From Comamonadaceae bacterium (lineage in GTDB: Bacteria > Pseudomonadota > Gammaproteobacteria > Burkholderiales > Burkholderiaceae_C): 64,000 bases of DNA. The position numbers were made by a program, and so were the translations under genes. Shown piece after piece: positions 9,458-19,263 of the stretch (within the stretch, counting starts at the first letter, position 1; each line of letters starts with the position of its first letter). Where the stretch lies: the NCBI GenBank assembly GCA_947450765.1, contig CANFXC010000004.1:1-64000 (forward strand). Reading direction: 5' to 3'. The notes below the pieces were generated by a model. The model ran no database searches, was not told where the DNA came from, and was given only the letters and a program-made list of their open reading frames with translations.

Positions 9458-10636
9458 TCAAAGCCCCAGCCGCTTGACGTGTGCAGTCGCCACGATACGG
9501 GTTTGCTGATCCAACGCCAGCAGATCGTCAATGCCATGTATCTCGCTTAACTTGCAGGCATCCAAGCTGTCACGATTGACGTGATGAATCTGGTCAAAGC
9601 GAATGTTCCCGGCCAGAAAAGCGGCCACAGCCACTTCGTTGGCAGCGTTCAAAACAGCGGTGCTGCCGACCGGTCCGTCCAATACCTCCCAAGCCAGTTG
9701 CAAGCCGGGGAAACGCTTCGGGTCCGGCGTATCAAATGTCATGGTTGCGAGGGCCCGAAAATCAAGCGCACGTGCGCCAGAGGCAATGCGCTCCGGCCAA
9801 GCCAGGCCGTAGGCAATTGGCACCCGCATGTCAGGTGTGCCGAGCTGGGCCACTACCGAGGTGTCGCGGTACTGCACCAAGGAATGGATGATGCTTTGCG
9901 GATGGATCACGACCTCGATCTGCTGCGGCGTGACACCGAACAAATAACGCGCCTCAATGACCTCCAGCGCCTTGTTCATCATGGTCGCCGAGTCGACGGA
10001 GATCTTGCGGCCCATGACCCAATTCGGGTGGGCGCAGGCTTGGTCTGGCGTGACGTCTTTGAGGCTCGCGGGATCACGCTCGCGAAACGGTCCGCCTGAA
10101 GCGGTCAGGATGATTTTTTCAACCCGTTCAGACCAAGTGGCAGGGTCCTCTGGCAAGGACTGAAAAATAGCCGAATGCTCGCTGTCAATCGGCAGCAGTT
10201 GCGCGCCACTTTGACGCACCGCCTGCATGAACACATCACCACCCACCACCAAGGCTTCTTTGTTGGCCAACAACAGCCGCTTGCCCGCTTTTGCCGCAGC
10301 CAAGCACGGCGGCAATCCAGCTGCACCGACAATGGCGGCCATGACGGCGTGTACTTGCTCATGCGACGCAATCATCTCTAGCGCTTCAGGGCCAGACAAG
10401 ACCTGCGTTGAGAGGTTGTTGGCGCGCATTTTGTCAGCCAGCAATTGGCCATGCGGCAAACTCGCCATGACTGCAAAAGTCGGTTTGAAACGCTGACATT
10501 GCGCGAGCATGAGGTCGACCTGCGTGGCCGCACTGAGGGCAAAAACCTCAAAGCGCTCAGGGTGCATAGACATAACGTCCAGCGTGCTGACGCCGATTGA
10601 GCCCGTTGAACCCAGAACCGTCACCCGTTGTTTCAT
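9458..10636 (-). CDS. dxr: 1-deoxy-D-xylulose 5-phosphate reductoisomerase
   Basis: Second enzyme of the MEP isoprenoid pathway. It makes 2-C-methyl-D-erythritol 4-phosphate with NADPH and a divalent metal. The NADPH-binding start VTVLGSTGSIGVSTLDV, the metal and substrate motifs LLPIDSEHSAIFQ and LTASGGPFR, and HPNWVMGRKISVDSATMMNKALE are all intact. The ATG at 10636 (MKQRVTVLGSTG) matches the usual N-terminus; an ATG 9 bases upstream (10645) is also possible. Together with uppS and cdsA it supplies isoprenoid and phospholipid precursors. Confidence 0.96.
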   Translation of the reverse strand: MKQRVTVLGSTGSIGVSTLDVMSMHPERFEVFALSAATQVDLMLAQCQRFKPTFAVMASLPHGQLLADKMRANNLSTQVLSGPEALEMIASHEQVHAVMAAIVGAAGLPPCLAAAKAGKRLLLANKEALVVGGDVFMQAVRQSGAQLLPIDSEHSAIFQSLPEDPATWSERVEKIILTASGGPFRERDPASLKDVTPDQACAHPNWVMGRKISVDSATMMNKALEVIEARYLFGVTPQQIEVVIHPQSIIHSLVQYRDTSVVAQLGTPDMRVPIAYGLAWPERIASGARALDFRALATMTFDTPDPKRFPGLQLAWEVLDGPVGSTAVLNAANEVAVAAFLAGNIRFDQIHHVNRDSLDACKLSEIHGIDDLLALDQQTRIVATAHVKRLGL

Positions 10637-10652
10637 TGAATGCATTTCAGGG

Positions 10653-11501
10653 TCACAAACTTGCCAGCATCATCGCCAAAGGCAACGCTGGCAACAAGGC
10701 GTCAACCCGGTCTAGTACACCACCGTGACCCGGCAACAAGCCGCTGGAGTCTTTGGCGCCAGCGCTGCGCTTGACCAGCGACTCGACCAGATCGCCGACC
10801 ACACTCATGGCCGACAGAAAAACAACCGCTATCAACATCACGCCCCAATCATGACGGTTGAGCAACGATGAATAGATGCTTGGAATTTGCGTCGCGCCGC
10901 TACGGTCAAGCAAGACCCAGCCAAGCGCCAAGACCAACACGCAGACCATGCCGCCCCAAACACCCTCCCAGCTTTTGCCCGGGCTGATGGACGCTGCAAG
11001 TTTGGTTTTGGTGAAGCGGCCGCCCAAGGCTTTGCCAGCAAAGTAAGCACCGATGTCGGCCGTCCAGACCAGCACCATGACAGACAGCAAGAAGTTGACG
11101 CCGATGACCCGCGCCTGAGCCAAGGCCAGCCAAGCCAGCCAAATCGCCAACGCGCCCAACATCAAGCGCAGCGACTTGGGGATCTGCGGCCAACCGCTGA
11201 CGCCGCTGCGCAGCAGCCAGCCACCAGCCAAGACCCAAGCGGCACCGACAACGCTCCACAACCACGGCAACGACTGCGTCAACAAGCCGGCATACCAAGA
11301 CAGCAGGCAGGCCGCCAAACATGCCACGCCAAGCAGCACAGACAAGGGCTGACTGCAACCATTGAGGCGTCCCCACTCCCAGCCACCGGCAGAAATAAGC
11401 ACCAAGGTGATGGCACAAAACGGCACGTAAGAAGGAGAGAACAGAGCCGGCAGCAAGATCGCCAACAACACCACCGCAGTGATCACGCGCTGTTTGAGCA
11501 T
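10653..11501 (-). CDS. cdsA: phosphatidate cytidylyltransferase
   Basis: Makes CDP-diacylglycerol from phosphatidate and CTP at the inner membrane. The 282-residue protein has about seven or eight hydrophobic segments. It ends with the CdsA signature region SISPGKSWEGVWGG and SAMSVVGDLVESLVKRSAGAKD, followed by LLPGHGGVLDRVDALLPALP. The start overlaps the uppS stop by one base (TGATG). Confidence 0.95.
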   Translation of the reverse strand: MLKQRVITAVVLLAILLPALFSPSYVPFCAITLVLISAGGWEWGRLNGCSQPLSVLLGVACLAACLLSWYAGLLTQSLPWLWSVVGAAWVLAGGWLLRSGVSGWPQIPKSLRLMLGALAIWLAWLALAQARVIGVNFLLSVMVLVWTADIGAYFAGKALGGRFTKTKLAASISPGKSWEGVWGGMVCVLVLALGWVLLDRSGATQIPSIYSSLLNRHDWGVMLIAVVFLSAMSVVGDLVESLVKRSAGAKDSSGLLPGHGGVLDRVDALLPALPLAMMLASL

Positions 11502-12265
11502 CAGACGGCCTTTGAGGTTTGTTGAGGCTGAGACGGTACTTGAGCCGACTCATGCGCCATGAGTTGAGCCGAGGTTTGACCAAAGCGCCGCTCACGCGAG
11601 CGAAACACAGCAATTGCTTCGTCCAATGCAGCGTCGTCAAATTCGGGCCAAAGTTTGTCAGTGAAATGCAGTTCGGCGTAGGCGGACTGCCACAGCAAAA
11701 AATTGCTGATGCGCAGCTCACCGCCTGTGCGGATGAGTAAATCAGGATCAGGCACGTGCGCGAGTGCCAGCGCTCGGTCAAGCGCCAACTCGGTGATCGG
11801 CTGGCCGCTGTCAGCGACTTTTTGCGCCGCCTGTGCTATGTCCCAACGGCCACCGTAATTGAAGCAGATATTGAGCACCAAGCCGGTGTTGGAAGCCGTG
11901 GTGTCTTCGGCGTTGCTGAACGCTGTCTGCATCGCGGCCGACAGACGCAGGCGGTCGCCAATAAAATGCAGTCGAACACCGTTTTGTTTGAGCTCGGCCA
12001 CTTCACTGGTGACCGCACGGGCCAACAAGTCGATCAAACCGGACACCTCTTCGTGTGGGCGATTCCAATTTTCTGACGAAAAAGCAAACACTGTCAACAC
12101 ACCAATGCCGCGCTTAACGCAGGCCTTGACGCAGTGGCGAAGGGCTGTCACACCTTGCTTGTGGCCGGCTATACGCGGCAAAAACCGCTTACCAGCCCAA
12201 CGACCGTTGCCATCCATGACGATAGCCACGTGATGCGGCATGTTGCTGAGCACAGGTGATGCCAT
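11501..12265 (-). CDS. uppS: undecaprenyl diphosphate synthase
   Basis: A cis-prenyltransferase that builds the C55 lipid carrier for peptidoglycan and O-antigen. HVAIVMDGNGRWA holds the catalytic Asp, with GHKQGVTALRHCVKAC, FAFSSENWNRP, and DLLIRTGGELRISNFLLWQSAYAE further on. The track ORF begins inside frr. The ATG at 12265 (MASPVLSN) gives 254 residues and starts 37 bases after the frr stop. An ATG at 12241 (MPHHVAIVMDG) is the alternative. Neither has a clear Shine-Dalgarno. Confidence 0.94.
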   Translation of the reverse strand: MASPVLSNMPHHVAIVMDGNGRWAGKRFLPRIAGHKQGVTALRHCVKACVKRGIGVLTVFAFSSENWNRPHEEVSGLIDLLARAVTSEVAELKQNGVRLHFIGDRLRLSAAMQTAFSNAEDTTASNTGLVLNICFNYGGRWDIAQAAQKVADSGQPITELALDRALALAHVPDPDLLIRTGGELRISNFLLWQSAYAELHFTDKLWPEFDDAALDEAIAVFRSRERRFGQTSAQLMAHESAQVPSQPQQTSKAV

Positions 12266-12302
12266 GGCGTTCAGGCCGTTAAGTGACGGATCAAACGGCG
12301 CG

Positions 12303-12863
12303 TCAAACAGCCATGATGTCTTGTTCCTTGCTGATGACGAGCTTGTCGACATCGGCAATGAAACGATCGGTGAACTTTTGAATGTCATCCTGGGCGCGGC
12401 GCTCGTCGTCTTCAGAGGCGAGCTTGTCTTTCACCAGCTTCTTGACGCCTTCATTGGCATCACGGCGCAGGTTGCGAATGGCCACCTTGGCGTGTTCACC
12501 CTCGCCTTTGACGATCTTGGTCATTTCCCTGCGGCGCTCTTCAGTCATGGCCGGCATCGGCACCCGAATCAAGTCGCCCTGCGTGGCTGGGTTCAAACCG
12601 AGATCGGAGTCGCGAATGGCTTTTTCGATCTTTGCGCCCATGCCTTTTTCCCAAGGCGAGACACTGATCGTGCGGGCGTCCAGCAAGGAGACGTTGGCGA
12701 CTTGGCTGATGGGCACCATCGAGCCGTAGTAGTCGACCTGCACGGTGTCCAGCAAACCGGGGTTGGCACGGCCGGTGCGGATCTTTGTCAGCGCTTGCTT
12801 GAAGTTCTCAAGCGACTGCTGCATTTTTGTTTCGGCGGTGGTTTTGGTGTCTTCGATGCTCAT
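12303..12863 (-). CDS. frr: ribosome recycling factor
   Basis: Splits post-termination ribosomes together with EF-G. The ATG at 12863 gives 186 residues ([21 protein letters not shown]), the standard size. Conserved stretches include [34 protein letters not shown], and the C-terminal [19 protein letters not shown]-type helix, here [15 protein letters not shown]. The track start 102 bases upstream runs into the pyrH spacer and is not needed. Confidence 0.96.
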   Translation of the reverse strand: MSIEDTKTTAETKMQQSLENFKQALTKIRTGRANPGLLDTVQVDYYGSMVPISQVANVSLLDARTISVSPWEKGMGAKIEKAIRDSDLGLNPATQGDLIRVPMPAMTEERRREMTKIVKGEGEHAKVAIRNLRRDANEGVKKLVKDKLASEDDERRAQDDIQKFTDRFIADVDKLVISKEQDIMAV

Positions 12864-12933
12864 GGTTGCTTCTCCGGCTACAACAAAATTCAAGTTTACA
12901 AAAGAAGGGGCCAGACCGGCACTTCCTTCAATT

Positions 12934-13644
12934 TCAAATGTGGACCAGCGTACCTTCGTTCTCACCCATCACCACGCGCTTGAGGGCACCCGGCTTGAAA
13001 ATACTGAAAACTTTCACTGGCAGTTTCTGGTCACGGCACAGGGCAAAAGCCGTGGCATCCATGACCTCAAGATTTCGACCCATCGCCTCATCAAATGTGA
13101 TGGTGTCGTAACGCGTGGCACTTGGGTCCTTGCGCGGGTCGGCACTGTAGACGCCGTCAACCTTGGTCGCCTTGAGCACAATTTCTGCGCCAATTTCTGC
13201 ACCGCGCAACGCTGCGGCAGTGTCGGTGGTGAAAAATGGATTGCCGGTTCCGGCCGCAAAAATCACCACTTTGCCCTCTTCCAAGTACTGCAAAGCCTTT
13301 GGCCGCACATACGGCTCGACCACCCGCTCAATGGCGATGGCCGACATCACGCGAGGCGTCAGCCCGGCTTTGTCCATGGTGTCGCCCAACGCCAGCGCAT
13401 TCATCACGGTGGCCAGCATACCCATGTAGTCGGCTGTGGCCCGATCCATTCCGACCGAGCCGCCAGCCACGCCGCGGAAAATATTGCCACCGCCAATGAC
13501 GATGGCCATCTCAACCCCAAGGCGCGAAACCTCGGCAATCTCCTCGACCATCCGCACAATCGTCGCCCGGTTGATGCCGAAAGCATCGTCGCCCATCAAG
13601 GCTTCACCTGACAGTTTGAGCAAAATCCGCTTGTAGGCTGGCAT
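12934..13644 (-). CDS. pyrH: uridylate kinase (UMP kinase)
   Basis: Phosphorylates UMP to UDP with ATP; a hexameric amino-acid-kinase-fold enzyme controlled by GTP and UTP in bacteria. The ATG at 13644 gives 236 residues beginning [28 protein letters not shown], the [21 protein letters not shown] stretch, and [20 protein letters not shown] are all family hallmarks. The track's 46-residue N-terminal extension is discarded. Confidence 0.96.
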   Translation of the reverse strand: MPAYKRILLKLSGEALMGDDAFGINRATIVRMVEEIAEVSRLGVEMAIVIGGGNIFRGVAGGSVGMDRATADYMGMLATVMNALALGDTMDKAGLTPRVMSAIAIERVVEPYVRPKALQYLEEGKVVIFAAGTGNPFFTTDTAAALRGAEIGAEIVLKATKVDGVYSADPRKDPSATRYDTITFDEAMGRNLEVMDATAFALCRDQKLPVKVFSIFKPGALKRVVMGENEGTLVHI

Positions 13645-13686
13645 GGCGAGTCCGTGATTGAGGGTTGATTGGAGTGGCGCGGTGCT

Positions 13687-13703
13687 TGACCCGTGAAGGG
13701 TCA
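13687..13703 (-). repeat. short inverted repeat between tsf and pyrH
   Basis: TGACCC-GTGAA-GGGTCA is a perfect 6-base inverted repeat with a 5-base loop in the 82-base tsf-pyrH spacer. It could fold in the polycistronic mRNA, but there is no T tract and its role is unknown. Confidence 0.35.
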
Positions 13704-13726
13704 GGCGGCTTTGTCTGGCAGCTTTA

Positions 13727-14644
13727 TCAGGCAGCTTTGGCAGCAGCAATCTGAGCAGCCACTTCGGCAGCGAAATCGTCAACCTTCTTCTCGATGCCTT
13801 CGCCGACCACGTACATGGTGAAGGCTTTCACCGTGGTAGCGCGTTCTTTGAGCATCTGCTCAACCGTTTGCTTGTCATTTTTAACAAACGACTGGTTGAA
13901 AAGGCTGACTTCTTTGAGGTACTTTTGCACGCCACCGTCAATGCGTTTAGCAACGATTTCAGCGGACTGAACCGGCTTGCCTTCGGCTTGGGCTTTGGCG
14001 GCATCTTCAGCTGCTTTGGCGGCTGCGACCGAGCGCTCTTTGGCAACCAGTTCAGCAGGCACATCGGCACTGGACAGCGCCACTGGCTTCATCGCAGCCA
14101 CGTGCATGGCAACGTCTTTGGCAGCGGTTTCGTCGCCCTCAAACTCGACCACCACGCCGATGCGCGTGCCGTGCAGGTAAGAAGCCAGCTGGTTACCCGC
14201 ATCAAAGCGCTTGAAGCGGCGAACACTCATGTTCTCACCGATCTTGCCGATCAGGCCTTTGCGCACGTCTTCGATCGTCGGGCCAAAGCCGTCCATCGAG
14301 AAAGGCATGGCGCCGATGGCTTCGACGTCAGCAGGGTTGTGCTTGACGATGCCTTCGGCAACAGCCTTGACCAGACCCAAGAAGCTGTCGTTCTTGGTGA
14401 CAAAGTCGGTTTCGCAATTGACTTCAACCAAGGCGCCAATACCGCCTTCGGTGTAAGTGGCGACAACGCCTTCAGCGGTGATACGTGAAGCGGCTTTGCC
14501 AGCCTTGTTGCCCAGCTTGACGCGCAAAATTTCTTCGGCTTTTTCCATGTTGCCGTCGGCTTCGGTCAGTGCTTTTTTGCACTCCATCATGGGAGCGTCG
14601 GTCTTGGCGCGCAGTTCAGCGACCATGCTTGCAGTGATAATCAT
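13727..14644 (-). CDS. tsf: translation elongation factor Ts
   Basis: Guanine-nucleotide exchange factor for EF-Tu. The N-terminal UBA-like part and core read [20 protein letters not shown] and [13 protein letters not shown], including the TDFV motif that contacts EF-Tu. A central dimerisation region and an Ala-rich C-terminal end ([11 protein letters not shown]) follow, for 305 residues. Like its usual partner it lies just downstream of rpsB, separated by a 126-base spacer with a strong hairpin. Confidence 0.97.
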   Translation of the reverse strand: MIITASMVAELRAKTDAPMMECKKALTEADGNMEKAEEILRVKLGNKAGKAASRITAEGVVATYTEGGIGALVEVNCETDFVTKNDSFLGLVKAVAEGIVKHNPADVEAIGAMPFSMDGFGPTIEDVRKGLIGKIGENMSVRRFKRFDAGNQLASYLHGTRIGVVVEFEGDETAAKDVAMHVAAMKPVALSSADVPAELVAKERSVAAAKAAEDAAKAQAEGKPVQSAEIVAKRIDGGVQKYLKEVSLFNQSFVKNDKQTVEQMLKERATTVKAFTMYVVGEGIEKKVDDFAAEVAAQIAAAKAA

Positions 14645-14720
14645 TTTTGGTTCTCCGTGAGAGTCAATTGGCTAGATGTACGAGGTGCAGACCGGTTGGC
14701 ATCCGCAAAATTTACGTGTG

Positions 14721-14747
14721 AAAAAGGGGCTACCCGAGCCCCTTTTT
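14721..14747 (-). terminator. rpsB-tsf intergenic terminator or attenuator
   Basis: AAAAAGGGGCT-ACCCG-AGCCCCTTTTT is a near-perfect stem with A and T tracts on both sides. On the minus strand it sits just after the rpsB stop and before tsf. It looks like a partial terminator that would set the S2:EF-Ts ratio; read-through into tsf is assumed because no strong separate tsf promoter is evident. Confidence 0.75.
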
Positions 14748-14770
14748 CGAGTGGCACAAGGCCGCAGTGA

Positions 14771-15520
14771 TTAAGCTGCGGTCTGCACTTCGACGAATTC
14801 GTCAGCGGCGACAGGCGCCACAGCACGAACCACTTCGCCGGTTGAGTTGGCACGGCCTTCGATGATCGCGTCAGCAATACCGCGAGCGTAGAGCTCAACA
14901 GCTTTGGACGAGTCATCGTTACCAGGGATCACGTAATCGATACCGATTGGGGAATGGTTGGAGTCAACCACACCGATCAGTGGGATGCCGAGCTTTTGAG
15001 CTTCAGCCACGGCGATTTTATGGAAACCGACGTCGATCACGAAAATAGCATCTGGCAATGCAGCCATGTCCTGGATGCCGCCGATGTCTTTTTCGAGCTT
15101 CTCGATTTCACGCTTGAACGTGAGCTGCTCTTTTTTGCTGATGGTGTCGAGGCCGGACTCTTGCTGAGCCTTCATTTCTTTCAGGCGCTTGATCGACGTT
15201 TTGACCGTCTTGAAGTTGGTCAGCATGCCGCCCAACCAACGCTGGTCAACGTAAGGCACGCCGGCGCGCTGAGCTTCAGCAGCAACGATGTCACGGGCTT
15301 GACGCTTGGTGCCAACCATCAGAATGTTGCCGCCATTGGCAGCGAGTTGACGCGCAAACTTGGCTGCGTCCTGGAACATCGGCAGCGATTTTTCCAGGTT
15401 GATGATGTGGATACGGTTACGGTGACCGAAGATGTACGGAGCCATCTTAGGGTTCCAGAAGCGGGTTTGGTGTCCGAAATGGACGCCGGCTTCAAGCATT
15501 TCACGCATGGTGACTGACAT
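14771..15520 (-). CDS. rpsB: 30S ribosomal protein S2
   Basis: Small-subunit protein needed for S1 binding. The ATG at 15520 ([20 protein letters not shown]) follows a good GGAG Shine-Dalgarno about 7 bases away (ggagttttatATG). Hallmarks are [33 protein letters not shown], and the C-terminal [14 protein letters not shown] with [15 protein letters not shown]. It has 249 residues. The first gene of the long minus-strand block, it is divergent from the amidase gene. Confidence 0.97.
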   Translation of the reverse strand: MSVTMREMLEAGVHFGHQTRFWNPKMAPYIFGHRNRIHIINLEKSLPMFQDAAKFARQLAANGGNILMVGTKRQARDIVAAEAQRAGVPYVDQRWLGGMLTNFKTVKTSIKRLKEMKAQQESGLDTISKKEQLTFKREIEKLEKDIGGIQDMAALPDAIFVIDVGFHKIAVAEAQKLGIPLIGVVDSNHSPIGIDYVIPGNDDSSKAVELYARGIADAIIEGRANSTGEVVRAVAPVAADEFVEVQTAA

Positions 15521-15532
15521 ATAAAACTCCAA

Positions 15533-15666
15533 AGGTTGTGTCTAAAATCAGCGCTTATCGTCTGGACTTATTTCCTGAGCGACACCTTGAGTGGCTGATT
15601 TGCGATTTACCTTGCAAACGACTTCTTGGTCATCCACAAAGCCCGTAGATCATACCACCCTCAGCC
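15533..15666 (-). promoter_or_regulatory. rpsB promoter and leader region
   Basis: The 134-base divergent spacer contains TATGAT on the minus strand (15654-15649), a good -10 hexamer. No convincing -35 is found at 16-18 bases. A transcript starting near 15642 would have a leader of about 120 bases, room for autoregulation by S2 as known for rpsB mRNAs, though no specific motif was recognised. Confidence 0.3.
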
Positions 15667-17046
15667 GTGAAACACGCGAACCCCATGCTCCAAGACCTGC
15701 ACGCGCAACGCCAAGCCATCTCATCCGGTCAGCTAAGCCTGGCCGACGCCTTGAACCAAGCCCGACTGGCCAGTTTGAGCACCGCCTGCGCTGCGGTCTA
15801 CATCAGCCACCCTGCCGAACTGTTGGCCGAAGCCGCCAAAGTGGCAGACGTCACCGACCCAAACATGGCCAGCCTAGGCCCGCTGGGAGGACTGCCGGTT
15901 TCAGTCAAGGACCTGTTTGACGTGGCCGGTGAGCGAACCCAGGCCGGCTCAACCGTCTTGGCTGACGCAAACCCAACGCAGTCCGACTGTCCTGCAGTCG
16001 CCCGACTGCGCCGCGCCGGTGGTCTGATCGCCGGCCGCACCAATATGTCCGAGTTCGCTTATTCCGGCGTCGGCATCAACCCACACTACGGCACGCCAGT
16101 GAACCCGGCCGACAACGTGGTCGCCCGTATTCCGGGAGGTTCGTCTTCGGGCGCTGCGGTGTCCGTAGCCACTGGAGCGGCAGCCGTAGGCTTGGGCTCT
16201 GATACCGGTGGTTCGATCCGCATTCCGGCCGCTCTGTGTGGACTGGTCGGCTTTAAAAGCACGGCGCGACTGGTGCCGACTGCGGGCGCCCTGCCTTTGT
16301 CCACCACGCTCGACACGGTCTGCGCCATCACGCGCTCTGTGCGCGACGCCGTGACGGTGCACGAAGTACTGGCCGACAGGCGCGTGGCTCTGGCGGGCAA
16401 GCCTTTGTCGGCCAGCCGTTTTGCCGTGCCCCGTTGCCTGATGCAAGACGGCTTGGACGCCACAGTGGCCAGCGCATTTGAGCACAGCTTGCGCGTGCTC
16501 CGCGCGGCTGGCGCGGAGATTGTCGACATCGACCTGACAGAGATCGACGACCTGACCAACATCAACGCCACGGGAGGCTTGTCGGCGGCAGAGAGCTACG
16601 CCTGGCACCGACAGTTGATTGCGCGCAAACAGTCTGACTACGACCCCCGCGTGGCGCTGCGAATCCTCAAAGGCGCGAGCATGAGCGCGGCAGACTACAT
16701 CGACTTGCTCGCAGCGCGGCGCGAGTGGATCGCCCGCATGAACGTGCGCATGAACGGCTTCGACGCCATGCTGTCACCTACGGTGCCAATGGTCGCGCCA
16801 GCCATCGCCGACCTGATCGACGACGATGCGGCTTTCTTTCGCGTCAACGGCCTGTTACTGCGCAATCCCGCGGTGGTCAACATGCTCGACGGCTGCGCCA
16901 TTTCCCTGCCCTGCTACACGCCAGACCAGGCGCAAATCCAATTGCCAGTCGGTCTCATGCTCTGGCATTCAGCCCTGCACGACGACGTCATTCTGGACGC
17001 GGCGCTGCAGGTGGAAGCCGCGCTGAATCTGGCGCACACGCACTGA
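15667..17046 (+). CDS. amidase signature family hydrolase
   Basis: A 459-residue enzyme expected to hydrolyse a C-N amide bond by the Lys-cisSer-Ser triad. The Lys is in LPVSVKDLFDVAG, the cis-Ser in IPGGSSSGAAVSVA, and the nucleophile Ser in SDTGGSIRIPAALCGLVGFK. No signal peptide is visible. The substrate is not predictable. It is not a GatA of a GatCAB set, as no gatB or gatC lies nearby. The start is the GTG at 15667 or the ATG 18 bases later (MLQDLHAQ). NnrE/D follows 70 bases on. Confidence 0.85.
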   Translation: MKHANPMLQDLHAQRQAISSGQLSLADALNQARLASLSTACAAVYISHPAELLAEAAKVADVTDPNMASLGPLGGLPVSVKDLFDVAGERTQAGSTVLADANPTQSDCPAVARLRRAGGLIAGRTNMSEFAYSGVGINPHYGTPVNPADNVVARIPGGSSSGAAVSVATGAAAVGLGSDTGGSIRIPAALCGLVGFKSTARLVPTAGALPLSTTLDTVCAITRSVRDAVTVHEVLADRRVALAGKPLSASRFAVPRCLMQDGLDATVASAFEHSLRVLRAAGAEIVDIDLTEIDDLTNINATGGLSAAESYAWHRQLIARKQSDYDPRVALRILKGASMSAADYIDLLAARREWIARMNVRMNGFDAMLSPTVPMVAPAIADLIDDDAAFFRVNGLLLRNPAVVNMLDGCAISLPCYTPDQAQIQLPVGLMLWHSALHDDVILDAALQVEAALNLAHTH

Positions 17047-17116
17047 CTTTTTAAGCGCCGCAAATATCGTCAAACGGCCGCGCTTATCAGACCTTGAGAA
17101 GCCGCCACAATCAGGC

Positions 17117-18673
17117 ATGCATCGCACGCTCAAGATCTCTCACGAACTCAGCTACCCGCTTTTCGACATCGCTGCCACGCGGCAGATCGAGACGCTGGCC
17201 CAAGCCGATTTGCCAGAACACAGCCTCATGCAACGGGCTGGACTGGCCACCGCCCGCCTGACCTTGGCGCTGGCACCGCATGCACAACATGTCTGGGTCG
17301 CCTGCGGCCCCGGCAACAACGGCGGTGATGGATTTGAAGCGGCACTGCAATTGAGCAAGCTTGGCAAGACCGTCAGCCTGACGTGGACCGAGCAAGACCA
17401 AAATACTGACGGCAGCCCAAGCCAGCAACCGCCCGACGCACGCGCCTCACGCCTGCGCGCACTGTCCGCCGGGCTGACAATTTCTCCGAAGCCTCCCGCA
17501 ACGTTCGACTTCGCGATCGACGCACTGCTCGGCATTGGCGGCACGCTGTCAGCAGATCGTCCGGGCACGCTGCTGATGACGCAATGGCTGAACCAAATGC
17601 ACGGCAGCGGAGCGCCGGTGCTGTGCATCGACCTGCCGACAGGACTCAACGCGGACACCGGCGCGTCCTTGTACAAAACTCCAAAGCACGGTGCGCGTCA
17701 CACTTTGAGCCTACTGACCTTGAAGCCGGGCTTGTTCACCGCCGACGGACGCGATACGACGGGCCAAGTCTGGCTTGATGACTTGAGCGTGGCCGTGCCT
17801 GCGGACGTACAACCCTGCGCCATGTTGCAAGGCGCAAATAGTGCGATGGGTACGGCGGGTACGACTGGCTTGCCCCGACAACAACAAGCGCATGCCAGCC
17901 ACAAAGGCAGTTTCGGCGACGTGGCCGTATTAGGTGGCGCACCCGGTATGACCGGTGCAGCCCTGCTGGCCGCACGCGCCGCCTTGCACGCGGGCGCGGG
18001 TCGGGTCTTTGTCGCGCTGCTTAGCAACGCAGCAGACAACATTTTGTCGGTGGATACAACCCAACCCGAACTGATGTTCAGACGTCCAGCGGCGCTGGAT
18101 GTGGCACAACAGGTGCTGGTCTGCGGGTGCGGCGGCGGGCAAGCGGTGCAAGCGCATCTGCCGGCGCTCTTGGCTGACGCAACGCGCGCTGTCTTTGATG
18201 CTGACGCTCTGAACGCCATCGCAGAAAACTCGTCGTTGCAAGGACTACTCGTAGCGCGGCAAGCGCGTGACTACTCAACGGTATTGACGCCGCATCCGTT
18301 GGAAGCCGCCCGACTCTTGCAATGCAGAACGCAAGACGTTCAGTCAGACCGGCGTCGTGCAGCGCAGCAATTGGCGGATCGATTTGGCTGCGTGGTGGTG
18401 CTCAAAGGATCGGGCAGCGTGATTGCAGCACCGGGACAAATAGTTCGAATCAACCACAGCGGCAATGCCCTGCTCGCCAGCCCTGGCACAGGTGACGTTT
18501 TGGCCGGGATGATCGGGGCTATGTTGGCCGTCGGTCTTCCAGCGTGGGCAGCAGCAGCCCGGGCAGTTTTCATGCATGGGCACATGGCTGACCGTTGGAC
18601 AGACATTGGAGCCGCCAGCGGAGCACATCAAGCACTGACAGCGTCAGCACTGGCCCGATGCGCCAGTGCTTAA
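17117..18673 (+). CDS. nnr: bifunctional NAD(P)H-hydrate epimerase / dehydratase
   Basis: Repairs damaged NAD(P)H. The N-terminal half is the YjeF_N epimerase (VWVACGPGNNGGDGFEAAL, about residues 50-72, and the CIDLPTGLNADTGA region). The C-terminal half is the ribokinase-like, ADP-dependent (S)-NAD(P)HX dehydratase (GSFGDVAVLGGAPGMTGAAL and SPGTGDVLAGMIGAML with its catalytic Asp). The 518-residue fused form is the common bacterial arrangement. It is convergent with yggT, 48 bases away, with no clear terminator in between. Confidence 0.94.
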   Translation: MHRTLKISHELSYPLFDIAATRQIETLAQADLPEHSLMQRAGLATARLTLALAPHAQHVWVACGPGNNGGDGFEAALQLSKLGKTVSLTWTEQDQNTDGSPSQQPPDARASRLRALSAGLTISPKPPATFDFAIDALLGIGGTLSADRPGTLLMTQWLNQMHGSGAPVLCIDLPTGLNADTGASLYKTPKHGARHTLSLLTLKPGLFTADGRDTTGQVWLDDLSVAVPADVQPCAMLQGANSAMGTAGTTGLPRQQQAHASHKGSFGDVAVLGGAPGMTGAALLAARAALHAGAGRVFVALLSNAADNILSVDTTQPELMFRRPAALDVAQQVLVCGCGGGQAVQAHLPALLADATRAVFDADALNAIAENSSLQGLLVARQARDYSTVLTPHPLEAARLLQCRTQDVQSDRRRAAQQLADRFGCVVVLKGSGSVIAAPGQIVRINHSGNALLASPGTGDVLAGMIGAMLAVGLPAWAAAARAVFMHGHMADRWTDIGAASGAHQALTASALARCASA

Positions 18674-18721
18674 GAGATCAAAAGACCGAATGGCCTGAGT
18701 GCCAGAAAGCGATAAGCGCTC

Positions 18722-19258
18722 TCAACCCAGAAGCATCAGGCCAACCTGCAACAGCAGCAGCAAAGCCATCGCCGACAAGTCAATGCCGCCAATCATGGGC
18801 ACAATCCGGCGCAACGGCGACAAAGGCGGCTCGACCAGTCGGGACAGCAAACCGTGAGCGTAAGAGCCGGGCTGCACCCACGAGATGATGACGTAGCCAA
18901 ACACCAAGATCGTCAAGGCTTGCAGCGTCACGCGGAGCAGCATTTTCAAAGCAAAGGCCAGCACAGCCAGAACCGGCACATCGCCTGCGAACCAGCCAAA
19001 AAGCAAAGCAGCCAACAAGGCATACAGCAAGGACAGCAAGGCAGCAGCGAACAAACTGGCGGAATCCACCTTGGAGCGGGCCAGCGCCTGCGGCAGCGTG
19101 CGCCGCAGCGGCTTGACCAACCAGTTGGTCAACGCCATCACAAACGTGCCCGGCTGGGCCGTCATGCTGATGCGCAGCCAGTTCATATAAGCACGGAACA
19201 AAGCCGCGCCGATCAACAGATAAAAAGCTGTTTCCAGCAAAAAACTCAAAGCATGCAT
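18722..19258 (-). CDS. YggT family membrane protein
   Basis: A 178-residue integral membrane protein with two related YggT blocks, each of two hydrophobic helices (first near residues 1-22, second after about residue 100). The motif LVEPPLSPLRRIVPMIGGIDLS and the earlier LVKPLRRTLPQ are typical. The molecular role is unsettled; homologues are linked to osmotic tolerance or envelope functions. The start lies 5 bases after the rnr stop, so the two are probably co-transcribed. Confidence 0.85.
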   Translation of the reverse strand: MHALSFLLETAFYLLIGAALFRAYMNWLRISMTAQPGTFVMALTNWLVKPLRRTLPQALARSKVDSASLFAAALLSLLYALLAALLFGWFAGDVPVLAVLAFALKMLLRVTLQALTILVFGYVIISWVQPGSYAHGLLSRLVEPPLSPLRRIVPMIGGIDLSAMALLLLLQVGLMLLG

Positions 19259-19263
19259 CTACA

